Shown here in pieces: positions 42,939 through 50,793 of a DNA stretch of 64,000 nucleotides; position 1 is the first letter of the stretch, and every line of letters begins with the position of its first letter. The notes under the pieces were generated by a model, which saw nothing but the letters and a program-made list of their open reading frames with translations, ran no database searches and had not been told where the DNA came from. This DNA is from UBA2336 sp964419145 (GTDB taxonomy: Bacteria > Bacteroidota > Bacteroidia > Cytophagales > Cyclobacteriaceae), in the NCBI GenBank assembly GCA_964419145.1, contig CAYQOM010000010.1, forward strand, positions 1 to 64,000, written 5' to 3'. The position numbers were made by a program, and so were the translations under genes.

Positions 42939-45900
42939 CTATTTTAACTCCTTTAAAATTTCTTCAATCGCCCGATCCAGTTGCGGATCACGTTTCTCAA
43001 GCCTGTCCTTGAAATCCATGGGCACGAAAATATCAGGTGCAACACCCTCTTGTTCAATATTTTTTCCATCAAGCGTGTAGCAACCCCATGCGGGTAACCG
43101 GTAAAACGATCCATCCACCAGGCCCTTACCAGAGGTGAAGATGATCCACCGATAGGTTTCGGTGCCGATTACCTTTCCCAGTTTTAATTCTTTGAAACCT
43201 GCAGTTGTCATTTCGGCATCACTGAGTGATTGTTCATTAGTCAGGAGTACAATGGGTTTGCCGGCAGGGGTGAAGTTGGGTTGTGAGGTAAGTTTGCCTT
43301 CGCGGTACTTCCATTGTAAATACGGCCGCTGACTTAAAAACTGCAGTACGTTATCGTGAACGTTTCCACCGGTGTTGTAACGTAAATCCAGAATCAAGGC
43401 ATCGCGGTGATGCGCTTCAGAGGTCATGTCGATTAAAAATTTATTCAACTCACCCTGCCCCATGTTCTTCATGTAGGCGTAGGCAATACGCTTGTTACTT
43501 TTCTCGTCTACGATGCGCTGATTGTTTGCGATCCATTCATCGTACAACAAATCGTTCACTTCAAAGTAACCTTGCGGTTGGATTTTTACGGTATGTTCGC
43601 TGCTTCCGCGTTTAAACGTCAGGCTAATTTCCGGATCGAGTGAAGGCTTAACAAAATACTGCTCACGGTTCTGTGCCGGATCAACCGACTCGCCATTTAC
43701 TTTTGTCAGTACATCGCCCGGCAAAACAGTAATTCCTTTTTTATCGGCTGAGCTATAGCGAACGATGGAGGATACGGTGTACGGTTTTTGTTCATCAAAT
43801 AGAATTCCCGTAGCCAATGAACGTGTTGTATAAAATGTTTTTTCCTCATCGCCTGATGAATTAAAACCGGTGTGGGATGAGTTCAATTCTCCCAGTAAGT
43901 CGGTGATGAGTACACGCAGATCTGCACGGGTACGCACATGGGGAAGAAAAGCTGCGTATTGATCGCGCTTGGCATCCCAATCGAGCCCATGAAAGGTCTC
44001 GTTGTAAAAGTTTTCTTTCACGTTCGCCCATGTTTCCATGAACATCTGGTTGAATTCATCTTTCAGGTTTCTTCTGAAGGTATAGTTGATGTCGATTTTT
44101 TCTGTCTTCTTAGATTCCAGGTTGAGGGTGTGGATATTGCCGCCAACCAGTGTATAAAACTTATCGCTCGATTTTACAATAAAAGCTGATCCTGTAGTGG
44201 CGCCATCAATCTTCTCGGTTTTGGGCCGTTCAAATTTTTCATAGATTGTTAGCCACAGTGTGTAACGGTTTTCGCTGTGGTTTGATGGATAGATGACCCA
44301 GGTTTTTTCATCTTTCTGAAATACCACGGGGTTGCCTTGTGTACCAAAATTCGGACTCACCAATTCTATACGGTCCAGAATGTTTTCAAGATCAATCGTA
44401 TACTTCTTGATTGCAGGTGCAACGGGTTTAGGTTCTTCCTTTTTGCCTTTGCTTTTTGTGTCTTCTTTTTTGGGTTCTTCTTTAGGCTTTTCTTCAAATA
44501 GTTTATTGTATTGATCCGACTTGAAATCATCCGCAAATTTTTCCAACGCAACCCGGTATACGCGTCCTTCGCTTAAGCCATACGGATAGGCCGGACGGTA
44601 GCGATTGGAGGTGAAGTAAATGTACTTGCCATCAGGCGACCAGTACGGTGAGCGTTCGGTTATACCGGTATTGGTCAGGTTAATGAGTTGTTTGGATAAC
44701 AGGTTGTAGAGGAAAATATCTTCTTCAAAGTTCCGCTTGGCAGTGAAAAGAATGTATTCGTCATTGGGTGAAAATGAAGGTGTAGAGTTTTGAAAGCCCC
44801 ATAATTCCTCACGAACTACTGTTTCACTTTGCATGGATTTTAAATCGATAACGCGCACTTCATTGCGACCGCTCAAGTAAACACCTTTGGTACGATCAGT
44901 ATTCAGGGTAATGTCGCGGTTGTTTTGTACATCGTTGGTAAGTTGTTTTTCTTTTCCGGTTCCATCGGCAGCAATGGTGTACCAGTTGGTGAAACCATTT
45001 AACGAGGTTTGTGCATACAAAAGCGTTTTGTTATCGGCCAGCCATTTTACTTCCAACACGCGGCCAAGCGGATGTGTGGTGATCTGTTGAACAATTTTTC
45101 CTTTGATGTCGGACACAAACAATTCGCCCCGCGATACAAACGCCATTTTCTTTCCATCCTCCGATACATCGAAATAGCCGATCCGATCTTTCACATCAAA
45201 ATCTTTCTCTTTTTCGGCTGTAGTGTTCAGGATGACCTGAATGTTTACTTTTTGTGTCGTGTTTGTTTTTGGGTCATAGGAAAAAATCTGAAAGTCTTTT
45301 TCAAACACCACCCGACTGCCATTAGCGCTTACTACCGGATAGCGAATGGAAGTTGGGAAAGTCGTGAGCGCGGTTTTCTTCCCGTCTTTAAAGGTGTATA
45401 AATTATATTCACCATTCCCTTCATCCGAAATAAAATATACATTTCCATTCTTGTCGATAGAAGGCCACATGTCTTTACCGTTATAGTCGGTGTACTTTTT
45501 AAACGTATTGGTAGTCGCATTCCATGATTGGATGTCGGGATTGTACGCACCTTTATACCCTTTTCGATACGCTTGATTTTTACTTTCCCAGGTTTCGCTG
45601 AAAAACAATTCACCGTTTGGATGTTCGGCCAGATTATGCACGGTGTGGAAGTAGTGATCGAACAGCCGAACAGGCGTGCCTCCATTTACCGAAATCTTGT
45701 AACCTGAAAAGCGGCTGTAACGTGATGACGTGAAGTAGATAGTTTCTGAATCCCAACTCCAGTTATCAACATGGTCGTACGCTTCATGAAAGGTAAGTTG
45801 TTTTACTTCGCCACCTGTTGATGGCATGATGTACACATCCTGGTTTCCATTTTGCGATCCCGTAAAGGCAATCCATTTACCGTCTGGTGAAAATTTTGCG

Positions 45901-46109
45901 CGTGTTTCTTCCCCTTGCATGGCGGTGAGGCGTAAGGCTGATCCGCCCTGAGTGGGTACTTTCCACAAATCACCATCAAAGGTGAATACAATGGTTTGTC
46001 CATCCGGACTGACACATGGGAAGGAAGAGAAATACAATTCGGCATTCTGTGCATGAACCAATAGAATCATAGATACAGATGCGAGCAGGGTTAGTAGGGG
46101 TCTTTTCAT
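42939..46109 (-). CDS. Tricorn-like S41 family protease
   Basis: A protein of 1056 residues with a signal peptide ending LLVHAQ. An N-terminal WD40-like (PD40) propeller occupies about 25-500 (VSPDGQTIVFTFDGDLW, FSPDGKWIAFTGS, WSPDGKYIYFTSNRY). A Lys/Glu-rich linker near 525-560 is followed by a second strand-rich region, an S41 helical cap, a PDZ domain (GITVLPGDVLTKVNGES) and a C-terminal S41 core with LDLRYNTGG and the likely catalytic Ser in NEQSLSDAE. Tricorn-type proteases degrade peptides. An exported form would act on periplasmic or external peptides. It is 9 bp after acpH. Confidence 0.93.
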   Translation of the reverse strand: MKRPLLTLLASVSMILLVHAQNAELYFSSFPCVSPDGQTIVFTFDGDLWKVPTQGGSALRLTAMQGEETRAKFSPDGKWIAFTGSQNGNQDVYIMPSTGGEVKQLTFHEAYDHVDNWSWDSETIYFTSSRYSRFSGYKISVNGGTPVRLFDHYFHTVHNLAEHPNGELFFSETWESKNQAYRKGYKGAYNPDIQSWNATTNTFKKYTDYNGKDMWPSIDKNGNVYFISDEGNGEYNLYTFKDGKKTALTTFPTSIRYPVVSANGSRVVFEKDFQIFSYDPKTNTTQKVNIQVILNTTAEKEKDFDVKDRIGYFDVSEDGKKMAFVSRGELFVSDIKGKIVQQITTHPLGRVLEVKWLADNKTLLYAQTSLNGFTNWYTIAADGTGKEKQLTNDVQNNRDITLNTDRTKGVYLSGRNEVRVIDLKSMQSETVVREELWGFQNSTPSFSPNDEYILFTAKRNFEEDIFLYNLLSKQLINLTNTGITERSPYWSPDGKYIYFTSNRYRPAYPYGLSEGRVYRVALEKFADDFKSDQYNKLFEEKPKEEPKKEDTKSKGKKEEPKPVAPAIKKYTIDLENILDRIELVSPNFGTQGNPVVFQKDEKTWVIYPSNHSENRYTLWLTIYEKFERPKTEKIDGATTGSAFIVKSSDKFYTLVGGNIHTLNLESKKTEKIDINYTFRRNLKDEFNQMFMETWANVKENFYNETFHGLDWDAKRDQYAAFLPHVRTRADLRVLITDLLGELNSSHTGFNSSGDEEKTFYTTRSLATGILFDEQKPYTVSSIVRYSSADKKGITVLPGDVLTKVNGESVDPAQNREQYFVKPSLDPEISLTFKRGSSEHTVKIQPQGYFEVNDLLYDEWIANNQRIVDEKSNKRIAYAYMKNMGQGELNKFLIDMTSEAHHRDALILDLRYNTGGNVHDNVLQFLSQRPYLQWKYREGKLTSQPNFTPAGKPIVLLTNEQSLSDAEMTTAGFKELKLGKVIGTETYRWIIFTSGKGLVDGSFYRLPAWGCYTLDGKNIEQEGVAPDIFVPMDFKDRLEKRDPQLDRAIEEILKELK

Positions 46110-46118
46110 AAAGTAATA

Positions 46119-46709
46119 TTACGTTTCTTGTTCCAGCCAGTCATTTGAAAACTTCTGAAGTTCTGGATAAAAGATAGAAAACTCCTGAGTGAATTCGTCA
46201 TAATTTTTTTTGAGATCTTCTACGGCCAGTTCCATTTTCGATTCGTACTTCGATCGCCTGGCCATGCCCGAAAGCGCACGCTCAATGCCTTCCAACCGGG
46301 CATAGTTCACCAGCCAGTTTCCTTTGGTCATGTACGGAAGCATGTACTTTACGCCTTCAGGCAAAATGGTATGAAATCCCTCCAGAATTCGATAATTCCG
46401 TTCGGCAAAGTCGGGAAGGAACTCTTTAGAATAGCGTTCCCAGTTTTTGGCCAACAGGTGATCGTAAAACATATCTACAATCACAGCTGAATAATGCCGG
46501 TACGTGGGGCGCAGCCTGTTTTTACTAATGGTCACAATCGGGTGACTATCGGTAAACTCATCAATGGCACGATGAAGCGCAATGCCACGGGCAATTTCAG
46601 GTTCGAATTGTTCAAGCAGGTTTCTTCCTTTTACAAAATCGCCAATGAAGTTGCCAACCATAATTTTTGGGTTGTCGCCTGAAAGGCTGATGTGCGCGAG
46701 GAAGTTCAT
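46119..46709 (-). CDS. acpH: Acyl-carrier-protein phosphodiesterase family
   Basis: A protein of 196 residues matching the AcpH/DUF479 family: MNFLAHISLSGDNP, VGNFIGDFVKGR, IALHRAIDEFTDSHP and VIVDMFYDHLLAKNW. The His and Asp residues in these blocks form an HD-like metal site. In E. coli AcpH removes the 4'-phosphopantetheine arm from acyl carrier protein. It is the first gene of a minus-strand pair with the tricorn-like protease, which is probably a transcriptional and not functional link. Confidence 0.9.
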   Translation of the reverse strand: MNFLAHISLSGDNPKIMVGNFIGDFVKGRNLLEQFEPEIARGIALHRAIDEFTDSHPIVTISKNRLRPTYRHYSAVIVDMFYDHLLAKNWERYSKEFLPDFAERNYRILEGFHTILPEGVKYMLPYMTKGNWLVNYARLEGIERALSGMARRSKYESKMELAVEDLKKNYDEFTQEFSIFYPELQKFSNDWLEQET

Positions 46710-46734
46710 GGGGTCAAGTTAGCGGTCGATAGGC

Positions 46735-46806
46735 AATAGTCAATAATCAATAGTCCATAGTCAGCGGAAACAAATGGTAAACTATTGACCATCGACTATT
46801 GACTAT
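46735..46806. repeat. Palindromic element, CAATAGTC/GACTATTG family
   Basis: The left arm (46735-46762) is made of repeated words AATAGTC, AATAATC, AATAGTCC. The right arm (46781-46806) carries their complements (ACTATTGACC, GACTATTGACTAT). It lies between the divergent acpH and TerB-like genes and so occupies their promoter region. Simple-word palindromes of this type are a separate family from the others in this window. Confidence 0.7.
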
Positions 46807-46850
46807 AGCGTAACAATTCCCCATCTTCCAAGTTCAATAAATTAAAGCTT

Positions 46851-47243
46851 ATGGCGCTTTCTCAGCTGAAATTACTGGTTAACCTGGCCCGGATTGATGG
46901 CGACATTGCCGAACGTGAACGAAAATATATCACCACAATCGGGCTGGCCAACGGAGTACCGATGGAAGATATCGTTCCGTTGTTCGATCAGGATCATGAG
47001 AATATTGGATTGAAGCATTTGAGCAACCAACAGAAGTTCGATTACATTGTAAGCCTGGTGCAGTTGATGAAAATTGATGAACGCCTCTATCAGGAAGAAA
47101 TAAAATATTGCTCGCAGGTAGCTGCCCGTCTGGGTTACGATCAATCCGTTATGTTTGAATTGATGCTACACGTGCGCGAAGAAATGCAACGGAATGAATT
47201 GCAGACGCTGAAAAAAATTACCGAAAAATACCTATCCAAATAA
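46851..47243 (+). CDS. TerB-like protein
   Basis: A protein of 130 residues, all helical. The start LSQLKLLVNLARIDGDIAERERKYITTIGLANGV matches the TerB/TerB-like fold, where acidic residues in VxADGxxxxxExxxI bind metal (here LARIDGDIAERERKYI). A second half-repeat has SLVQLMKIDERLYQEEIKYCSQVA. TerB-like proteins occur in tellurite-resistance and general membrane-stress contexts. None of the other Ter genes is nearby, so the role is open. It is 19 bp before the amidohydrolase gene. Confidence 0.75.
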   Translation: MALSQLKLLVNLARIDGDIAERERKYITTIGLANGVPMEDIVPLFDQDHENIGLKHLSNQQKFDYIVSLVQLMKIDERLYQEEIKYCSQVAARLGYDQSVMFELMLHVREEMQRNELQTLKKITEKYLSK

Positions 47244-47262
47244 CTTTTACCTTTTTGAAATT

Positions 47263-48537
47263 ATGAAGAAGCTGCTATTCCTGGCGTTGACGTTTGTGTC
47301 GATTCAACTTGTTGCACAACGCACCGTGATTCATTGCGGAAACCTCATTGATGGAAAATCAAATGATGTGCAAGCGCAAATGACCGTGATTGTTGAGAAC
47401 AACCTGATCGTGAAAGTGGAAAAGGGATTCACCAAACCTGGAAGTTCGGATAAGCTTGTTGACCTGAGCAAAAAAACCGTAATGCCCGGACTGATTGATT
47501 TGCACGTTCACCTGGAGGGAGAGACGAATAAAGATCAGGCGCTGCAGCGGTTTACCTCAAACAAAGCTGATGTTGCTTTTCGCTCAACCGTGTTTGCCAA
47601 GAAAACGTTGATGGCTGGTTTTACTACCGTTCGGGATTTGGGTGGCACTGGAGTAAACATTTCGCTTCGCAATGCTATTAATCAGAAGCTGGTGGTTGGT
47701 CCACGTATTTTTACTTCCGGCAAATCCATTGGCACAACGGGTGGTCATGCCGACCCGACCAATGGATATCGTGAAGATTTGATGGGCGATCCGGGACCAA
47801 AAGAAGGCGTTATAAACTCACCTGAAGATGCACGGCAGGCGGTTCGGCAGCGATACAAAGATGGAAGCGATTTGATCAAGATAACCGCAACGGGTGGTGT
47901 GTTGAGTATTGCCAAGGATGGATCAGGGCCTCAGTTTACAGATGAGGAATTAAAAGCCATTATAGAAACCGCGCGCGATTACGGCATGCACACCGCAGCA
48001 CATGCGCATGGATCAGAGGGCATGAAGCGGGCAGTCCTCGCAGGCATTACTACCATTGAGCACGGAACAAAAATGACGGAGGAGGTGATGGATCTGATGA
48101 AGCAGAAGGGCACGTACTATGTGCCAACCATTACGGCTGGAAAGTTTGTGGCAGAAAAAGCAAAAGAGCCCGGATACTATCACCCGCTGGTTGTGCCAAA
48201 AGCGTTGGAGATTGGTCCGCAAATTCAAACCACCTTTGGAAATGCATACAAGCGCGGAGTGAAGATTGCGTTTGGTACGGATGCGGGTGTGTTTCCGCAT
48301 GGCGAGAACGGAAAAGAATTTGGTTACATGACAGAAGCGGGCATGCCGGCTATGGAGGCAATTAAATCAGCCACTGTAGTGGCAGCCGAAGTGTTGGGTA
48401 TGAAGGAAAAATTAGGAACCATTGAAGCTGGTAAACTGGCCGATCTGGTTGCTACCGATGAAAATCCGCTAAAGAATATCAAAACGATGGAGAAGGTGAG
48501 TTTTGTGATGAAGGATGGAGTGGTGTATCTTGAGTGA
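47263..48537 (+). CDS. Exported metal-dependent amidohydrolase
   Basis: A protein of 424 residues with a signal peptide ending LVAQ. It is a TIM-barrel amidohydrolase of the imidazolonepropionase/Xaa-Pro-dipeptidase-like subgroup: GLIDLHVHLEG (first His-x-His), a Lys in DLIKITATGGV that can be carbamylated, AAHAHGSEGMKRAVLAGITTIEHG (two His), and FGTDAGVFPHG (Asp). Characterised relatives are Zn-dependent dipeptidases that cut Xaa-Arg, Xaa-Lys or Xaa-Pro peptides. The exported location fits peptide scavenging. A simple-word palindrome follows its stop. Confidence 0.9.
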   Translation: MKKLLFLALTFVSIQLVAQRTVIHCGNLIDGKSNDVQAQMTVIVENNLIVKVEKGFTKPGSSDKLVDLSKKTVMPGLIDLHVHLEGETNKDQALQRFTSNKADVAFRSTVFAKKTLMAGFTTVRDLGGTGVNISLRNAINQKLVVGPRIFTSGKSIGTTGGHADPTNGYREDLMGDPGPKEGVINSPEDARQAVRQRYKDGSDLIKITATGGVLSIAKDGSGPQFTDEELKAIIETARDYGMHTAAHAHGSEGMKRAVLAGITTIEHGTKMTEEVMDLMKQKGTYYVPTITAGKFVAEKAKEPGYYHPLVVPKALEIGPQIQTTFGNAYKRGVKIAFGTDAGVFPHGENGKEFGYMTEAGMPAMEAIKSATVVAAEVLGMKEKLGTIEAGKLADLVATDENPLKNIKTMEKVSFVMKDGVVYLE

Positions 48538-48542
48538 TATTG

Positions 48543-48644
48543 GATTTAAGATTTGTGATTTACGATTTAAGATTGATGATTTTAGATTTAAGGTGTGTTA
48601 ACCTTCTGAAATCAAAAATCGTTAATCGTCAATCTAAAATTGAT
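48543..48644. repeat. Palindromic element, GATTTAAGATTT/AATCTAAAAT family
   Basis: The left arm (48543-48592) repeats words GATTTAAG, GATTTGTG, GATTTACG. The right arm (48606-48644) has the complements AAATCGTTAATCGTCAATCTAAAATT. It fills the gap between the amidohydrolase and the TPR lipoprotein gene. It is sequence-unrelated to the other palindromes except for its architecture. Confidence 0.68.
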
Positions 48645-48656
48645 TAAACTTATACT

Positions 48657-49589
48657 ATGTACAGAAACCTCATTATCCTCCTGTTGATTCTTTCTGCTTG
48701 TTCCACTCCTGAACAAAAATCAGAACCGGCTCCTGTGCTCACCGGGCTTGATGGTAAGCAATACTTTGAACCTGAACGCAGCGAAGCAGCACAAGCCAAA
48801 CTCGACAGCAACCTGAATGTGGCGAAGAAAAATTTTGAAGCTGATCCATCAGAAGAAAATTATATCTGGTTGGGCAGGAGGGAAGCTTATCTTTCGCATT
48901 ATAAGGAAGCAATTGAAATTTTTACCCAGGGATTGGAGAAATATCCCAATTCCTACAAGTTGTTCAGGCATCGTGGTCATCGGTATATTACGGTTCGTGA
49001 TTTCCCAAAAGCCATTGCCGATTTTCAAATGGCCGCATCGTTAATGCCACGCCAACCACTTGAAATTGAACCTGACGGTCAGCCGAACAAATTGAATAAG
49101 CCACTTTCCAACACCCAGTTTAATGTGTGGTATCATTTAGGCCTGGCTCATTATTTAAAGGGCGATTTTGAAAGTGCGGAGAAGGCTTATCTGCAATGCC
49201 TGGATGCTTCAGACAATGACGACCTGATCACCGCAACTGCCGATTGGCTGTACATGACCTACAGAAGAATGAATAGACCTGAAGAAGCCGCAAAGGTGTT
49301 GGAATTGATTCGCGAAGACATGAACATCATTGAAAACGATTCGTATTACCTGCGCCTTCAAATGTACAAGGGCATGTTGCCGCCTGACGATTTACTGAAA
49401 GTCAGCGGTAGTAATGCAGATGTTGATCTGGCATTAGCCACACAAGGGTATGGTGTGGGCAATTGGTATTTATGTGAAGGAGACACCACGCGCGCAGTTG
49501 ACATCTTCAAGCAAGTAACATCCGGAAAGCAGTTTGCTGCTTTTGGCTTTATTGCTGCGGAAACGGATTTGAACCGCTTGCTGAAATAG
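48657..49589 (+). CDS. TPR-repeat lipoprotein
   Basis: A protein of 310 residues with a lipoprotein signal ending LLILSAC. Tetratricopeptide repeats run from about 50 to 215 (SHYKEAIEIFTQGLEKYPNSYKLFRHRGHRYITV, AHYLKGDFESAEKAYLQC). The remainder is helical. It is probably an envelope scaffold. No catalytic motif is seen. It converges on the DUF2911 gene with a 6-bp gap. Confidence 0.82.
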   Translation: MYRNLIILLLILSACSTPEQKSEPAPVLTGLDGKQYFEPERSEAAQAKLDSNLNVAKKNFEADPSEENYIWLGRREAYLSHYKEAIEIFTQGLEKYPNSYKLFRHRGHRYITVRDFPKAIADFQMAASLMPRQPLEIEPDGQPNKLNKPLSNTQFNVWYHLGLAHYLKGDFESAEKAYLQCLDASDNDDLITATADWLYMTYRRMNRPEEAAKVLELIREDMNIIENDSYYLRLQMYKGMLPPDDLLKVSGSNADVDLALATQGYGVGNWYLCEGDTTRAVDIFKQVTSGKQFAAFGFIAAETDLNRLLK

Positions 49590-49595
49590 GAGAAG

Positions 49596-50171
49596 TTAAA
49601 ATTTCAATGGAATAGTAATTCTGATTTTCTCCCAGCTGATCCGTAGGTTAGCTTCACTATCTGAAATGTTTTCGATGGCATACAGTAAGCGTTCTTGATT
49701 TTCTGCTAATCTTTCTGGTATAACCATGAAACGAAGAACATCCTCACCAGCGTTGTAGTCATCGGCTAAGTGTTGATCCCAATTCTTATTAAGAATGAAC
49801 GTCCAGGTTTCTTCACCGGGTATGGTGAAGATGGCATACTTTCCAGCCGGAACGGATTGCCCGTTGATGTTGAAGGTTTGGTTGATTTCAAAAGAAGTAG
49901 CGCGATGTGCACCTGTAACCCATACTTCGTTATAGGGAACCAGGCCGCCCCAAATTACCCGACCTTTCGTAATCGGTGCAGTGTACTTTATGGTGATGTG
50001 GGCATCACCAATCATCGCATGGGTTTCTTTAGGGAGACTTTTCTTTACCGTGTCGGCTTCAGTGGTTCCTGGCGAAACGGAATGATGCTCATGATTTTCA
50101 GCAGATTCTTTTTTCGATTCGCAGGCACTGAGTAAGGCTGCAAAGCTGACAAGGTAAATTATAAGTCGCAT
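49596..50171 (-). CDS. DUF2911 family lipoprotein
   Basis: A protein of 191 residues with a lipobox LLSAC and a His-rich early part (AENHEHHS). The DUF2911 body (about 50-190) has ITIKYTAPITKGRVIWGGLVPYNEVWVTGAHRATSFE, NGQSVPAGKYAIFTIPGEETWTFILNK. DUF2911 proteins are envelope proteins of unknown role, common in Bacteroidota. Its place at the end of the copper locus, with a His-rich tail, hints at metal binding, but a strong hairpin separates it from the DUF3347 gene. Confidence 0.87.
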   Translation of the reverse strand: MRLIIYLVSFAALLSACESKKESAENHEHHSVSPGTTEADTVKKSLPKETHAMIGDAHITIKYTAPITKGRVIWGGLVPYNEVWVTGAHRATSFEINQTFNINGQSVPAGKYAIFTIPGEETWTFILNKNWDQHLADDYNAGEDVLRFMVIPERLAENQERLLYAIENISDSEANLRISWEKIRITIPLKF

Positions 50172-50185
50172 GGTATGATGTTTTT

Positions 50186-50214
50186 AGCGGATGATGCTGA
50201 GGGCATCATCCGCT
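50186..50214. other. Perfect 12-bp hairpin between DUF3347 and DUF2911 genes
   Basis: AGCGGATGATGC (50186-50197) and GCATCATCCGCT (50203-50214) pair perfectly over a five-base loop. There is no T run on the minus-strand exit side (the sequence there is AAAAAC), so it is not a textbook terminator for the upstream DUF3347 gene. It may protect or attenuate the message between the two genes. Confidence 0.6.
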
Positions 50215-50225
50215 GTGATTTATGT

Positions 50226-50723
50226 TTAATTGATGGTTTCCTGCACTGAGCCACAGCGCAGCATGGATGCTCCGAAGTAAGGATTCAAAACTTGCTTCTC
50301 ATCGCTTAACCAAAAAGCACCTTTATCATCAAATGCCATCGGGCAGTATTGTTTGTAAACGGTTAATCCGGCTCCACCTTCTTTGGCTAAGTCATACACC
50401 GAAACAGAAAGCGCCTCAAAAGCTTCACGTTGCTCTTCGATGTTGTCAGTTTCACCGATGGCTAAAATGTATTCATTTAATTGTTCGGTATAACTTCCGG
50501 TTGAAGCCGCAAGTGCTGTTGCAGCTTCCTTAGCCTTTCCTGCATCGTCATTTACCAATGCATCTTTTAGTGTAAAGTAGCCCGTAAGGACAGTTTTTAG
50601 TTCTTCATTGGTTTCGCTGGTTGATGTTTGGGTAACTTCTTCTGAGGAAGTTTTTTCTGTTTTTCCACAAGCTGCCAGCATCACGGCAACTACCGCAATC
50701 ATTAAAATGGTTTTCGTTTTCAT
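50226..50723 (-). CDS. DUF3347 family lipoprotein
   Basis: A protein of 165 residues with a lipoprotein signal ending LAACG. The mature part is DUF3347: a helical bundle (VLTGYFTLKDALVNDDAGKAKEAA) and a C-terminal metal-site-like tail QYCPMAFDDKGAFWLS followed by NPYFGASMLRCG. This tail is almost the same as the C-terminus of the neighbouring CusB-type adaptor. The Cys-Pro-Met and Met-x-x-Cys residues are good Cu(I) ligands. It probably buffers copper in the periplasm and passes it to the efflux system. Confidence 0.88.
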   Translation of the reverse strand: MKTKTILMIAVVAVMLAACGKTEKTSSEEVTQTSTSETNEELKTVLTGYFTLKDALVNDDAGKAKEAATALAASTGSYTEQLNEYILAIGETDNIEEQREAFEALSVSVYDLAKEGGAGLTVYKQYCPMAFDDKGAFWLSDEKQVLNPYFGASMLRCGSVQETIN

Positions 50724-50793
50724 TACGTTTATAGTTTTAAATTAAAAGTTTGATTTCTGTTTCAATTAGTATTCAATAGCTTGGGTACTCCGT

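Noticed and set aside
46851..47243. Part of a tellurite-resistance operon
   Set aside because: Only a TerB-like fold is present. No TerC, TerD or TerZ-like genes are in the window.
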